Source: Piscicola geometra
Taxonomy: Eukaryota > Annelida > Clitellata > Hirudinida > Piscicolidae
Length of the DNA stretch: 64,000 bases
Assembly (NCBI GenBank): GCA_943735955.1
Contig: OX030961.1
Coordinates: 5,100,420 to 5,164,419 of the forward strand
Reading direction: 5' to 3'
The first letter of the stretch is position 1, and each line of letters opens with the position of its first letter. Positions 46,709 to 60,032 of the stretch are shown piece by piece. The notes beneath the pieces were generated by a model. It did no database searches. It was not told where the DNA came from and saw only the letters and a program-made list of their open reading frames with translations. The position numbers were made by a program, and so were the translations under genes.

Positions 46709-49700
46709 CTAAGCGTAAAACGTTCTTTGGACCTGTGTAGCCTTTTCCTGGAGGTTTTGATTGAAAGAGGGTGGAAAATTTTATTTTATAAACAAGTATT
46801 CTAATATCAAAAATTCATTTTTTTAAAGTTATTAATTTGATAACAAACAAGAGATCAAAAGACCTGCGTTGTTTAAACACCCTAAACTAAAATAAAATAG
46901 TCAATTTTATAAAAAAATAAATTATTTTTTCAAATATTGAACTAAATAATTACCTCTCCTGATGCATTGCACATGGTGGTGGTAACGTTATGTCCCTTGC
47001 CGAAAGTTGGGCAGTTGTAAAGCTCGATGTCTTCGTAAGAACTGTCTTTTGGCCTTTCCCCCCTGCAGTATACCTAGAGAAATAATATTATTAAAAGTTG
47101 TTCTAGAAATAAAAACCTAAAAAAACGATTAAATGTTTTTTTATGAAAAAATTAGAATTTCCACCTTGACTTTGGAGCCAGGTTGAATACGGAAGTCACT
47201 GGGAAGGTTGGCTACGGGCATTTCCCTGCCGTCTACATTCCTTCGGATCATCCAGTTGCCTAGAAACTCGTCCTGCGTTGATATGTGAAAATTACTATAT
47301 ATTTAAATTGAATTATTTTATAATTAACATTAACATGACTTTTTAAATGATACTTTCCAAGAACGATTTCAATTTCTGCCATTAATTCACAATACTCATC
47401 AAACTGTGCAAATAACCCAAACGCCAAAACCAAAGCACCAACCCTTCTTCCAGTGTTTTCTAGCGTGATGTACTTGCCATCTGGAGAAGACTCAGCAATG
47501 GCGACTGGACCCTTGGCACTTCTTTGGTAGGTGGTTTTCGCTAACATGTCTCCTTTGACCACTTGGTTGATGTTGATGGTGTTGTCTGAATGGTGGGGTT
47601 CAAATTTGTGGTTAACATTTGTTTTTCCGGAAAAACACATTAAGTTATTTGAAAAACACGAACCAGCTCCATATCCCCTTGCATTGGCTGGAATACTTTT
47701 TCCGACTTGAGTAGTCGTTGTGTTGTAGGTGGCTCTGGAGGTAGCGCTTTTTACACCACCACCTCCTCCACTTCCTCCACCTCCTCCACCACCACTACCT
47801 GTGATACCTCCGGTATCACTAGCCCCTCTGCCGCCGAAGCCCGTTGTCATTGTAGCAAACATTGAGTCGACCACTTGCCTCAACCCGACTCTGAAAGGAA
47901 AAAGAAATGAATTTACTTAGTTTGGAAATGTTTAACGTTTCTAAGGACTTTCAATATAAAAGGCAATATGAGCTTTCAAAGCACCCACTTGTTATCTTCT
48001 CCTTCCAGAAGTTTTCTGTACGCAGCGATTTCGAGCTCGAGTCCCAGTTTGGCGTCAAGAAGGTCTTGCAGTTCTCTGGTGATTGAGTCCATCTCGGCCT
48101 TGAGAGCTGCAATTTCAGCTATCAGCTTTTCGTTTTCAATCTCCATTTCTCTCTCTGTCATCGTCTTTTCTTGAAGAAGCTCGTCGATTTCCCTTTGTAA
48201 GTTGTCGTTCTGTAAAAGAAAGTGATTTGTGTTTTGATGGCTTTAAATCATACTTTTAAATTGAATTATGTTGATTTTTTTGAATTTTAATTGTATTGTT
48301 TAGTCTTTGCGTCATTAAAAGAATGAATTTTTTGTAAATACTTTAAATATAGACAATTTATTTAGCTTTTAGAAGCCTTGAACCTTTGATTGCAGTTCGA
48401 AAAGCTTTCCTTGCAGATCACTGAACTGACTTCTCAACCTCACCATTTCCTCTTTGGTATGAACGCTGTCCAGATTTTGTCGTGTTGCTCCAGTTCTGTA
48501 CTCCTGTACCTATGTTTATGTGTGTGAAATGTTTGATATAAATGTTTAAACAAAAATTTTAGCAAACGCGTGAAAATGAAATCGATAAAAACCTAAGTAT
48601 TATTTTTATTTCACGCTTTTCTGTTACTAATTTAACTCAACCAGTCATCTTATTTATTCCTAACTATCAACCGTCAATCCACGTACTTTGAGCATGTAGA
48701 TAGATTCCACTTCTTTCTTCATGTCATCGATCTTATCGTCGTACAACTGTTGCATTTGTCGGAGACTCGAACTCATTTCACTCTTCCACAGCTCCCTGTT
48801 CTCACTCGTCGTGTCTCTGTACGCCAACTCTGCAAGCTCTCTAAGCTCCTGGCGTGTTGAAGGTGATGAGTTTGTTAGTGGTGATTTAAAAATTAAAACT
48901 AAATAAAAATAATAACTTTAATTCGAGGAGAAAAATGTAATAATAATCAGTATTGTCAAAGACGCTGAATAGTTTGAAACAGGCTACAATCAAGGAAGCA
49001 TCTTCACTTGTTCATGAACTTGTTTCAAGAACTCCAGTTCTTCTTCGAGGTTTTGTCGTCTGTTTTCAGCATCTTGATGCAGAAGAGATTCGTTGTCGAG
49101 GTCCTTCGAAGGAAAAACATAACTCATTAGTATCATAACAGATGGTTTTAGCATCTAAAAACAAAGATAGAAAACAACTTAGGAATCAATAACTCAAGAA
49201 TTGTTATTTTTCATCATAATGCCCAATAATTCTAGCCTCCAGGTCCTTCAAAACGCATCCCACTTACGATTCTGGCTCTGTTGAGACAATCTTGCAGTCT
49301 AGCGAGGGATCTCTTGTTCTGTTCCCTGTCTCCCTCCAGCAAGGCAACCCTTCTTCGTATCAGGTTCACTTCGGCTTCGTAGTCAGCTAGTTGTTGAATC
49401 TGCTTCTCGACTTTGTCCCTGCTGTCGACCACTGCTATCGTCGCTTCTTCGAGTCTTTTGTAAAGGTGAGATTGAAGGCATTATATTGCGAAGGTTCATA
49501 TTTTAAGTTTTTTTCTTTTAAACATATGAACTTGTTTCTTAGCTGGTATAAAATATGTTGAATGAGAGATATTACAGGAAAATATAAACGTGGTCTTGGC
49601 GAAAGCTTTGAATAGCTCTTCACTATGAGTGTAGTGAAGATATTTAATGCAACGTGTTATTATTATTAATCGTTTGCATATGAATGCACAAATTAGCGGG

Positions 49701-51226
49701 TTGAAAGCAAGTCAATAGCTTCAATTGATTTCAGGAACATGCGTTGATAGTTTGAGATAGTTTTACCCATAGCGTTGAAATTTTCGTTGAACGGGTGAAC
49801 AAAAATTGGAACATTGAAATAAACACACAAAAATATTGATATAAAAATCTTTATAAAATTAACTTATTTTTCAGCCAACAGTACCAGCCACATATGAGCT
49901 ACCCCCCTTCTCACGAACTTTCTTCTGATGAGGTCGACTTGATCTTCCATCGCTGAAACTCGCATTTGCAACTTTTGTTTCTCTTTCTCGGAATCGTCGA
50001 GCAGCTTCTTCGCTTCATCCAGTTCGGTTTGGTACATGAGCTTGATGTTGTTCGTCTCTTTGCCCCATTTCAGCTTCAATCGCTCTAGCTCGTCGCCCAG
50101 CTTTCGGTTCTGAGCTTCGAGAAATCTCACTTTTTCTATGTAACTTGCGAATCTATTTTAGTGGTTGGTGATTTATTTGGAAAATAAAGCTTCGAAAAAA
50201 TAAATCGATAATTTTTAAAATAAATGATATTGCAGAGAATTGATCATTTGAAAGCTATTGGTTGCTTGCCTGTGGATCTAAAAACATTTTTATTGTCGAA
50301 TAACTTAGCAGTAATAGCAGTTGAATTTTGAATTAATAGCTATGAGTTTGAAAATTTTTATGATAGTTTAATAATCGATCTTCTAAGAATCAAAAAGATT
50401 TATGTTATTTTTTCAAAGGAAAACTATAAAAAAGCATAAACAAAGCACTTAAAAAAAGTAATAAAACTCTATAAATTGTGAAAGTTCATATTCATAAGAG
50501 CTTGTCAACCTTTCGTTCAAATCTTGCATCTCCTTCTTCTCTCTGCCTCTGTGTTGCAGGATGTCACTGACGCCTGCTCCTGTGATGCTCAAGATGGGGG
50601 CAGATAAGGTGTTTGCATATCTGTGGTGTTTTTTTAGTTTGAGAGATTGTTGCTGCTACTTTTGAACAGGAATATGAATAGGGTCAGTATTTTTGGTGGT
50701 TTTATTTTACATGTGTGTTGTTAGAGTGAGTTGAATTCTGATTATTTAATAATAAACTTTCAAAACAGTAAAAAGAATAAAATTAGCTTTTTTAACAATT
50801 TTGCTTAGTTTGTTGTATGTTAACAAAATTATAAAGCAAACAGAATATTCCTCTTTAGGTATTCTCAATCATCAAAATTCCAACAAAAGTTCATTGTGGG
50901 AACTTATGTTTAACACTTCGCTTTGAAAAAAGCTATTAATTTTTACCTAAACGGACTTATTAAAAGTTTAACATAAAAAACTCATTTTGAAGCTTTCAAA
51001 GTCGATCTTCTAACTAAATTTGTTAAATACATATAGAAAATCCATAATCCAGCTTCAAAATCTAAAAAGCTTCAACTTTAATTCTCTCCAACCTGGTTGA
51101 ACGCTCAACGAGGACGTTTGAGTTGTTTCCATAGTTCTTCTGGATGATCACATTCCTTGGCTTGATGTTGGAGCGAATGAGACGGCCAAAGTTGGCACTC
51201 TCGATGTCGAACGAGCCCACCTCCAT
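46709..51226 (-). CDS. Cytoplasmic intermediate filament protein, protostome type with lamin-tail domain
   Basis: Thirteen exons from ATG 51,226 to stop 46,709, total 1908 nt = 635 aa, all phases closed: 51226-51093, 50620-50510, 50152-49919, 49454-49268, 49103-49008, 48848-48687, 48509-48384, 48209-47989, 47890-47664, 47585-47443, 47272-47165, 47073-46954 and 46747-46709. The head is followed by the rod from about residue 70 ([20 protein letters not shown]) to 423 ([17 protein letters not shown]), both filament consensus ends. Coil 1B is long, as in lamins. A Gly/Ser linker (440-470) leads to a lamin-tail domain at about 500-625 ([38 protein letters not shown]). The end [12 protein letters not shown] has no CaaX box and no nuclear signal is seen, so it is cytoplasmic, not a lamin. 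The first exon is open upstream of the Met (AG|AAGAGCCGAAGG), so an extra 5' exon is possible; a donor at 52,058 could end a leader exon. Confidence 0.93.
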
Positions 51227-51261
51227 CCTTCGGCTCTTCTCTGATAGAGGATTGAAGAGCA

Positions 51262-51445
51262 AACAGATAGGAGGGAGTGGTGTTATAGTTTGGATAGATG
51301 GGAGTGGTGTTATAGTGTGGATAGGAAGGAGTGGTGTGGTAGTGTGGATAGGAGGGTGGGGTGTTATAGTTTGGATAGAAGGGAGTGGTGTTATAGTGTG
51401 GATAGAAGGATGGGATGTTATTGTTGAGATGGAGACGGAATGGGA
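51262..51445. repeat. Minisatellite, about 27 bp unit
   Basis: Six or so units on GGATAGAAGGGAGTGGTGTT and ATAGTGT, beginning about 20 bp upstream of the acceptor of the filament gene's first coding exon. On the gene strand it reads as Pro/Tyr-rich codons, which I take as chance. Confidence 0.85.
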
Positions 51446-54235
51446 TTGAGTAATTGTTGTGATGGAGTGAAGATGAGTGCATTTTGTTGATGATAGCTGA
51501 AAATGTAGATATTTAAGGTTAAGGGTTTAATAAATGAGCAGTTTGGAAGATGGTTCAGATGAATTGGTGATGAAGGATGGGAGGTGAATGAATTGGAGGT
51601 GATAATGAAGAAAAGATAAAAAAGAAGGGTTGTAATTTTGGTATTATTTAGAAGTGGTAGAAGAAATTTTTATTACAAATATTTCATAGTGATTAATAAA
51701 AAAATGTAATGATTATTACCAAGTATTTCAACTAAGTATTATATGAAGAAGCGAATATATTATAATATCTCATTATTAATTGGCTTCAAATTTAAAATTT
51801 AATAACTTCAAACCATTATTCAAATGCTAAACATTGAAATGAAAGCAAAAGTTAGTTGAGGGTTATTTAAAATTGCTTTCAGTAACTGCAATCAGCACAC
51901 TACTTAGAAGATAAACAATAAGACTCCAAATATTGCTTAATCAAAGTTATTGCTTATAAAGACATTCACAAACGCGTGTCACAGCTCTTTCAGGATTTTA
52001 TTCAATAATAAGCACTGGAAACTAGATTAGCTCCAATATATATTCAAACATTCCTACCTGGTTACGGAGAAGATGTTCAACTTCACTTTCAACAGGTTCT
52101 CAGAAGGACAACGCAGTGAAGTTTGAAGCGGTCGCTCGATGAAGTTTCAATGATTTATTGCACGTATTGGGCTTTCTTGATTAAATAGTTCTAATTAAAG
52201 TTTCTGAAAGGCTCTGAAATCACACAAGTCCACACAGTAGCCTCGTGTGCACAGCATTATATCGAAGGCTGTAACATCTGCAGTCGTACTCGATGACTCA
52301 AATGCCAATCGATATCTTCCCTATGTTGTTTTGTACCTTATTCGAGTTTTCTACCTGCTGTGCTGCTGAGATTATCTCGTTATTCACTTGCACAAGTATT
52401 CTCAGTTATCTCTCTATGTGACTCAACGTTGAAACTTGATGAATTTCATCACTTGCTAGCAACTAACTAGATTATAATGAACAATTGTCTATTTCAATGA
52501 ATCTTTTGGTATCCTTTCAAATTGTAATTATCTTGATTATTATTTAAATACAATTAATCTTAGCTATTAGAATATAAAAAAACGTTATAACTTTCAGATA
52601 CAACTATTTTGCGATTGTCAACGTCTATTTAATGCTAGTCTAAGCTTGAAGCAAAGACTAAGGCATTAAAGAGTCGAGTCTCGTATTATATTTCTTTAAT
52701 TATAATAATTATTATAAAACTATAGGACGAGAGCCCACACAAGCATACAAATGATCGCAGCTATTGCTTTACCAATGTCTTAAGACAACAAAATATTAAG
52801 TCATAAAAATAAATGTTTAAAGAATAAAAATAAAATATAAAAATAATATTTTGTTAAAAATAAAAATTTAGACAATAACTTTGAAATTATAAACGGGTGA
52901 CTAGGCATTGGTCTATACAGGTGTTGTTCAGCTAAGAAACAATGCATGGGGTCTAAAGAAAATGCCAATATTAATAAGAAGAACAAGCTAAAAAATATTA
53001 CTTAAAAAATGAATAATCAATGTGCATTAAAAGTAAACTAATAAAAATTAAAAGATTGGAATTTGAAGGCTGAAAAGATTCGTGTAAGCAAAAGGTGTGT
53101 GAGTAGACATGAACGACTATGCCTTTAAAAGCAATAAAATGATTTTTTCACACTGGGTTTCAACGCGATTTCAAGAAACTTTAAAAAATAATTTTTTAAA
53201 TATAATTTAATAAAAATTTAGAAATCTTTTGAAGCATAAAATTGTATAAAAAAAAGCTTTTTAAGTTTATCGTGAGAACATAAGTTATTTTCTCACCATT
53301 AGTTATCAATATCATTTTAGCTTTAAGTTAAACACTGAGCAGTTTGAAATACTAAACCCATAAAATTGTTTGCATAACTTTGTACTCTTAAAATCTGTTT
53401 AGTCCATAACAGGTCATCAAAACAAATACCAAACCTCAATTTATTAAAATATGTATTTTATATTGAAAAGGTATCTTTGTTTAATTGAAAGCAATATTTT
53501 AGTTTTTGATATTAAAATCTCAGTTAAGAGATTTCGTTGATAAATACTCAAGCTTACTTATTTAGAAATGTGATGGCTATACTAAATCTTCAGAGAAACA
53601 ATTATAAATGAACTGAAACGCATACCTATGACTACATTAAAACCATTGACCATTTAAATACTTCCATCATCCATCTTACTTTCAAAACAGTTTTAGGGAT
53701 TATCAATACATAATCATTACCATGACCCATTGTCATGAATACTGGTAGGCTTTTGATGAAGTGAATACGCCCAACATGTTTGTTTCTGCAAGCTTAACGG
53801 CACCGGCTGTTGTATTTTTACCGCTCTCTAACTGTTTTTTATCTGTAAAGTATTTCTTACCTGTTGTTCTGTTTGAGAGATTCGATACATAATTTGAATG
53901 GTATTTTCAATTCGTTCTTCTTTTTATTTTTTATATTTTAAATATTTTTAAAAATGTTACATTTTGAAATTCGTGTTGGATTTGAGATGAGACCACCATA
54001 ATCTTTTTTTTGATTTTTATAAAAGCAGTTTTGTTTTTTCGAGACATACCAACAACTCATCATGAAATGAAAAATCTAATTAACAATAAATTACATGTAC
54101 AAAGTTATTTAACAAATGAAAATAGCAACGAAAATCAAAATCAAAATAAGCTAAAGGCGGTAAAGACGACAAAAAGAACAAATGAGTATTACAAAGAGAG
54201 ATTATAAAGATAAAACAAATTAAAAATTGAAATTT
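51446..54235. other. Intergenic, filament gene 5' side
   Basis: Possible leader exon of the filament gene ends at about 52,058 (minus strand CCGTAACCAG|GTAGGAA). Otherwise AT-rich with no coding motif. Confidence 0.4.
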
Positions 54236-57200
54236 TCAAGTGGGTAAGAAGTTGAATATGACACTCCAGACGCACAAGACACACACCAGAACGGTTTGTG
54301 TTCGTAAACCAATTGAACTGTCGTCGCTGAAGTAGTCGTAGTAGAAGAACCCTGTAAATTGTTTTAAACATGAAAAAAAGTTTTTTTCTTACAATTTTAT
54401 TTTGTCATTCACATGAATAGTCTGTTTAAATAAATAAATAATTTCTCTCGTACCCAACCAAAACGATATTTATTTACATTTTAACTTTCAATCCTTTCCC
54501 TACCACCATGCACCAACCATCATCAGTCCTGAAGACAAACTCTGGATTGGGTATTGACCATCCAACATCGTTCAAAGCCATCACTTCGAGTTGATAATAT
54601 GTTCCAGGTTTCAGTCCTTGGATCCGGTAAAACATCACAGGATAGAGTATGTCTGTCTCTTTGATTCTTCTTTTCCAACCTCCTAACACCTTATCGACTA
54701 CGTAAGTGCCCGGTTTCACGGCCACCTAAATTCCGGGTAAACTCATCATATATTTTTTAATTAGTTTCAAATTTTATACATTTTCTTAGACAACCGTTTT
54801 CTATTTTTATTGTGTAAATATTTTTGAATCTTAAAATCTAGATATGGCCCTTAATAGCCATCAATTCACCACTAAGCGCAAACCTCTCTTATTCTGAACT
54901 GGTATTCTCTCACAGGCAGACCCCCGGTCTCAGGTCGTTGCCACGTCACAGTGTACTCGTAAGGGAAAGGACTCAGAGGGTAAGAGTTGAGAAGCAGTGG
55001 GTACGGAGCACCTTTGGTAATTGGTGCTTTAGAAAATTGTGATTATTTCATCGAAGATGTATTTCAACAGATTTTGAGTTTTTATAAAAATAAAAATTTA
55101 TCTTTTATAACCATTTTTAAAATACAGATTATAGTATAATTGTATAAAAACGGAGAACTTATATCGGCAGTAGTGGCAGAAATGGTGAGAGTGTCACCAA
55201 TTCCGAGCTCAGTTCTGGCCCGGATGAGGACTGGGTAGGTGTTGCTAGGTCTCATGTAGTCTACGATCACCCTTTCGTCTGTGGTAGAAAATACCAGTCA
55301 AATTAAGGTTCAAATAATAAATATATAAAAGATTAAGAGATAATATAGATTTTAAACTTTTGTTTTTTTATTTATAATTTTTAAAAAAATATGATATAAA
55401 AAATAATAAATTATTACTCAGAGGAAACTCTAAGATCCTATTTTCAATTTGCAACCAGTATCCGAAAAGGATCAGTCCATAAAGTTCTTCTTTTTTAGGC
55501 GGTTCTATGAAGAATTCTAGCGTTGTTGGTGTTGCTTTGATGACTTGTGCACTATTTGGACGGCCAGGAAGAACTGAATGTGTATGAGAAATAATCAAAA
55601 CTCAGAGGATTGGTCGAGTTATAAATTATGTACTTTATGTTAGCGTCATTAATATCGACTATAACTTATAATTGATTATGCGGATTTCCTCCTCTTTTAT
55701 ATCATATCTCATATAATAATTTTTATTATAAATTATCATAATAATCACAGACTTCTGGTGATCTCCAAAGACGCTCAAAAGCAATTTTTTTAAATTAAAA
55801 TACACGAATAATTTAAGCTAAAACAATAGCTACAAAATGTTCAATCTCACAAGCTCTTTTCAAGTCGACCCTTGCAACACTCGAGCCAATCATGTTTCTG
55901 ACTCGGCAGTAGTACGGCCCGTAGATGTAGTATTCGTCCACTTGTCTAATTGTCACCTTAAAGAAAAGAAACATAAAGAAAGTTCTAATTGATTTAAAAA
56001 CTCATTTTTAAGTCAACTAGTATAGTATGTTTGAATCAAAATGTATTCATTTATAAATTATAATTTATTTGGAAATTCATTTTGAAGTTTAACTTGTATA
56101 TTATATATCAATTAAAATATTTTATTCCTAAACAAAAAGAATTAAATAACACAAAACCACACAAAATACTTGAAGATTCGAGTTTTCTTGCAAATGATAA
56201 ATTCTGAAAGTTTCATTATTTTGAAGCAGTTGTCCCAGACGGTACCACTCGACAAGGGGCTTAGGCACGGAGTATATAAGGCAGGTGATGTTGCGAGCTT
56301 TGCCAGCCCAGTTGTAGACTTCTGTAGGCATGTCGGGAGAAAACCGAGGCTTGTCTAATTGGTTTGAGAAATATTTTTATCTTTTAATAATTACAAATAT
56401 TTGGGAATAAAATTCCTTTTTCATGAGTAATCTTAAAACCTAAAAAAAAAATAAGTAAAAAATTTCATTTCAAGACAATATTAACTCGAATGACACACAC
56501 AATATACGATGACAGTTCCATTCCACTCGTGATATCCGCCTCTGTTTCTCGCCTTGCACGTGTAGTTGGCAGTGTCGTACCAGTCAAGCGGGTTTATGAT
56601 CATGTTCAGTTCGCCGATGCCTGGTTTCATCAGCACTATCCTACCGCCTTCCTGTGAGGTGTTCGTCGATGCTTTTGTTAGGTTTTCACTTGAGCTTTAA
56701 CCATAAAGCTTTTAAAGAATGATTCAAGTCTCATAGAAAAGTTTTGAAAACTTGAATATATAGTTAAAAACAAGAAAAAAATAACTGTTCATGAATGCAT
56801 CTCCAAACAGAACTATTAGTTTGAAACAATGAAAAAATAAGCAATTTCCAATACATTATCTCCCATCACGTAGTCCTGTGAAAGGCCCTCTTTCCTGTAT
56901 GTCATTTCTGGATCTGGATCTCCATACGTTAGACACACCAAGGTGGTCTTCAAGCCTTCGGTCTGGGTGACGTTTTTGACGATGAAGATTTTCGGAGGAA
57001 CTGCAAGGGTTGGTGGTTTGTTCTCATTTTTGAAAACAATAATGTTTTATCAGTATGACAAGCGAAATGTTAGATTTAATTATAAATTTAAATATATACG
57101 TGTTTAAACTGCAATTTTTTTGAAAACTTAAATTTTTAATCAGGGGGACAAACGAAAGGTTAGATTTAATTATAAATTTAAATATATACGTGTTTAGACT

Positions 57201-58918
57201 GCAAATTTTAGAAAACTTAAAACTGTAGCACAACTCACCCACTACACTAAGAACTTTTGAAACACTATCTTCCCCCACGTCGTTGAAAGCCTTGCACGTA
57301 TAGTTTCCCTTGTCTTCCTGGATGAGAGGCTGGAAGAATATCTGGCCGCCATCCCGGTCTATCATCACTCTGTTTGTACTGTATAAACTGTTGAGGTTGC
57401 CATCCTGTAAGAAAAAGTAATTAAAAAAAGAATTAGAAAAAAGTGTTTAATTAAGTTTTCTTTGACGTCAATTCCTACTTTAAAGAACTCGTATTTGGCT
57501 TCTGGAAGGGCAATAGCACTGCACACTACAGCCAACTCGTGACTGGCTATTCCTTCGGTGGTGATGAAGGACACTATTCGAGGAGGAACTGAACAAGTGA
57601 AATGGTGTGTATTAACATTACTTTTATTCAAAAAGTTTCAATACTTAAAATTTTTAATTTAAACATTAATCTTTCAATCCTAATTCAATTGAATCTGTCT
57701 TTAACAATTTTTTACCTAATTAATTCTTAATTCCTTAATTCTTAACCCAACGACAATTCCACTATAATAAATAAATAAAAAAATAATAAATAAATGAAAA
57801 TTCTTACTTCTGACGATGACGTCGATTTCAATGCACTCCACCACACCCCTCGACTCGATCTCGGCACAGCACTCGTACACCCCGTTGTCGTCTACGGTGA
57901 TGTTGCTGATGCGTAAGCCGTACAGGTCTGTGGAGTACCTTCCGCCTGGTGTGTGGGTAGATGGAGAGCAGATAAAAAGTGTATGTGGGGTTTTAGAAAA
58001 TGAAATTAATTGGGTTTACACCACGTTAATAATATTCGTCGTTTTTTATTGTTATGTATTCATTGAATACTGTTTTGAAGATGTTTATATATTTGTGAAT
58101 ACTTTTCATTTATTTTTATGATTACAAGTTTATCAATAGAGTTAACTTTCTTTAATAATTTTAAATTGCGATAAATGTTTTAATTGTCTTCACACCCATA
58201 AGACGAATTCCACGGTATTTCCAGAAGATGTCAGGGTTTGGTTGCCCTGTAACCTTGCACAGGATCATGGCATTGTCGTAAACTTTGGGAAACTGCGAAG
58301 AAGGCGCGTTCGAAAAGGTAATTCCCTCTGTAGTTGTTGTTGATTGAGATGAAAAAATCGTTTATTGTAGAAACTTTGTTATAGTTACTGTATGTGAATA
58401 AACTGACAATAACTTTCTTTTAAAGGCTCACATTTTTCTGCAACGTCTAAAACTATCGAAAGCAGCTAAAATAATTTTGAAACACAAAATAAAGTGACTT
58501 ACTGTCGACTTGCAGAGTGACTTCAACTCTTTCAAGGTTTCCTGAGAGGAGAGCTTGGCAGGTGTAAACGCCCCGATGCTTTTCTGCTATCTTGCGTATG
58601 TAGAGTTTGCTTCGCTGTTCGATGCTCTTGTCGATGAAAGGGTTTCTGTGGAAATTACATTTTAAACTCGGTTTAGCTCATTTTTTTACAATTCTGCTAA
58701 GTTGAATTTTCTAAACTCAGTTAAATGATCGTCTTACTCTTCATTTCCAGGCGTCTTGTCCAATATTTCCCTACCAGTGTTTCCATTGAACCACTGGATG
58801 TTGACGATGTTGTGGAAAGGGTCTGCTCCATCTATGAAGCATGTCAGCACCAAGTCACTTCCCAAACTCCTCCGTTGCACCGGATCGCTTGGAACAACTG
58901 CTAGGCCTGCCCGTGTGC
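54236..58918 (-). CDS. NCAM/fasciclin-2/apCAM-like adhesion molecule, GPI-type end, 5' exon missing
   Basis: Fifteen exons with closed phases from 58918 to stop 54236 (732 aa seen): 58918-58738, 58645-58503, 58327-58196, 57945-57808, 57588-57479, 57404-57239, 57000-56855, 56651-56501, 56354-56170, 55956-55851, 55573-55418, 55278-55159, 55026-54884, 54725-54518 and 54351-54236. Five Ig domains are each split over two or so exons, with the core Cys and the DxGxYxC motif (HRGVYTCQA, DNGVYECCA, DKGNYTCKAFNDVGE, DTANYTCKARN, GPYYCRVRN). Then come two FN3 domains (PGRPNSAQVIKATPTTLEFF; YTVTWQRPETGGLPVREYQF, YYQLEVMALNDVGWS). Ig2 starts GITFSNAPSSQFPKVYDNAM, close to NCAM ITFKNAP. The last exon gives a Ser/Asp stretch then TVLVCVLCVWSVIFNFL at the very end, a GPI-anchor signal. 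The signal-peptide exon was not found; the first exon enters in phase 1. Confidence 0.88.
57050..57225. repeat. 85-bp direct tandem duplication in an intron
   Basis: TTAGATTTAATTATAAATTT and AAATATATACGTGTTTA occur at about 57,070 and again at about 57,160, each followed by ACTGCAA. It lies in the intron between the Ig3 and Ig4 exons of the adhesion gene. Confidence 0.8.
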
Positions 58919-60032
58919 CTGTGAAGTTGATCAAGTTGGATGGAGATGTGATGGTGGATGGAAACGAAGGAATAGATTATGCAGTAGATGATAGTGCATG
59001 GATAGACAAGTTGTGGTTTAAAAGAGTGATATTCTCAGCTTATAAAGATTTTTTTTAGATTCAGAGTTATCGAAAATGAATGATTAGTGAAAAGGCTGGA
59101 GAATGAATGACAGATGGAAGGAATGATGATGGAACCTCAAAGATTGCAACACTAACATGGGATGGCTAAAAGGCCAAAAATCAGGCAAAGAGATGTTTTC
59201 ATGCTTCAAAAAGAAATGAAACTTCCAAAAGTATTAAACGCATTTTCCTAAAACACAACAGTGTTTCATACAATTTATTTACAAAAAAGTATTAACCAAA
59301 AAACTTTTTCAAATGATGATTTCACTCAAATTTATATTTTATCAGAATCCATGAACTTATGAAATACAGTTTTAGATGGTTTGCCTCTAAGCCGCTCCTT
59401 TCAAACAGAAAGTGAACGTATTTTCACCTGTATCGGTGCCCTATCACCTGGATCTCGTTCATGCATCAATTATTTTCGCGCAATAAATAAAAAAGTTCAG
59501 TTTTGCGTATAAAATATGTGTAAAACTAATTTTGAAAAGAAATTATCACAATTTAATACTTGAGAAAAATATTTGATTGATCATTTATTTTAATGAAAGA
59601 AAAAGAGTTTTAAATGAATTCATTGAAACATTCTAAATCATTTTAAATGTTCAATATTTAAATAATAATAAAATGCGACTAAATCTCAAATTTTATTAAA
59701 ACATTTAAATGAAAATGCAATCTAAAAAAATATATAATTTTCATTAAAAACAAAAATAGTTGTAAAAAAGCATTCAGTTTGTTAAGCAAGTATTTAATGG
59801 AAAGTATTGCGTAGAAAAACAAATTTCAGATTGATTCAAGCCATAGTAGAGTTTTCCTATATAAAAATAACTCATCGACAGAAACAGAAAGTTCATAAAA
59901 TAAATCATCAGTACTTTTAAGTCACACTCAATAGTCAAAAAACCAACATTAAATACAACATTCTTCAAGTGTCGATTATATTATAATTATAATGTTCCAC
60001 CAGATCACGACACCACGTAGGGGGGCACTTTT
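58919..60032. other. Space between the adhesion gene and the globin gene
   Basis: Should hold upstream exon(s) of the adhesion gene or its long first intron. A possible minus-strand donor ACAG|GTGAAAAT near 59,429 is too weak to call. Confidence 0.35.

Noticed and set aside
47729..47920. Poly-Pro plus-strand frame
   Set aside because: Antisense shadow of the Gly-rich linker in the filament protein.
46709..51226. A nuclear lamin
   Set aside because: It has the lamin-like long coil 1B and tail domain but no nuclear signal and no CaaX; the end QRTFYA fits cytoplasmic protostome filament proteins.
51105..51482. Pro/Tyr/Asn-rich 125-codon minus-strand frame as an N-terminal region of the filament protein
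   Set aside because: It is out of frame with the conserved head and rod and is mostly a 27-bp minisatellite; the true frame enters at an acceptor at 51,240.
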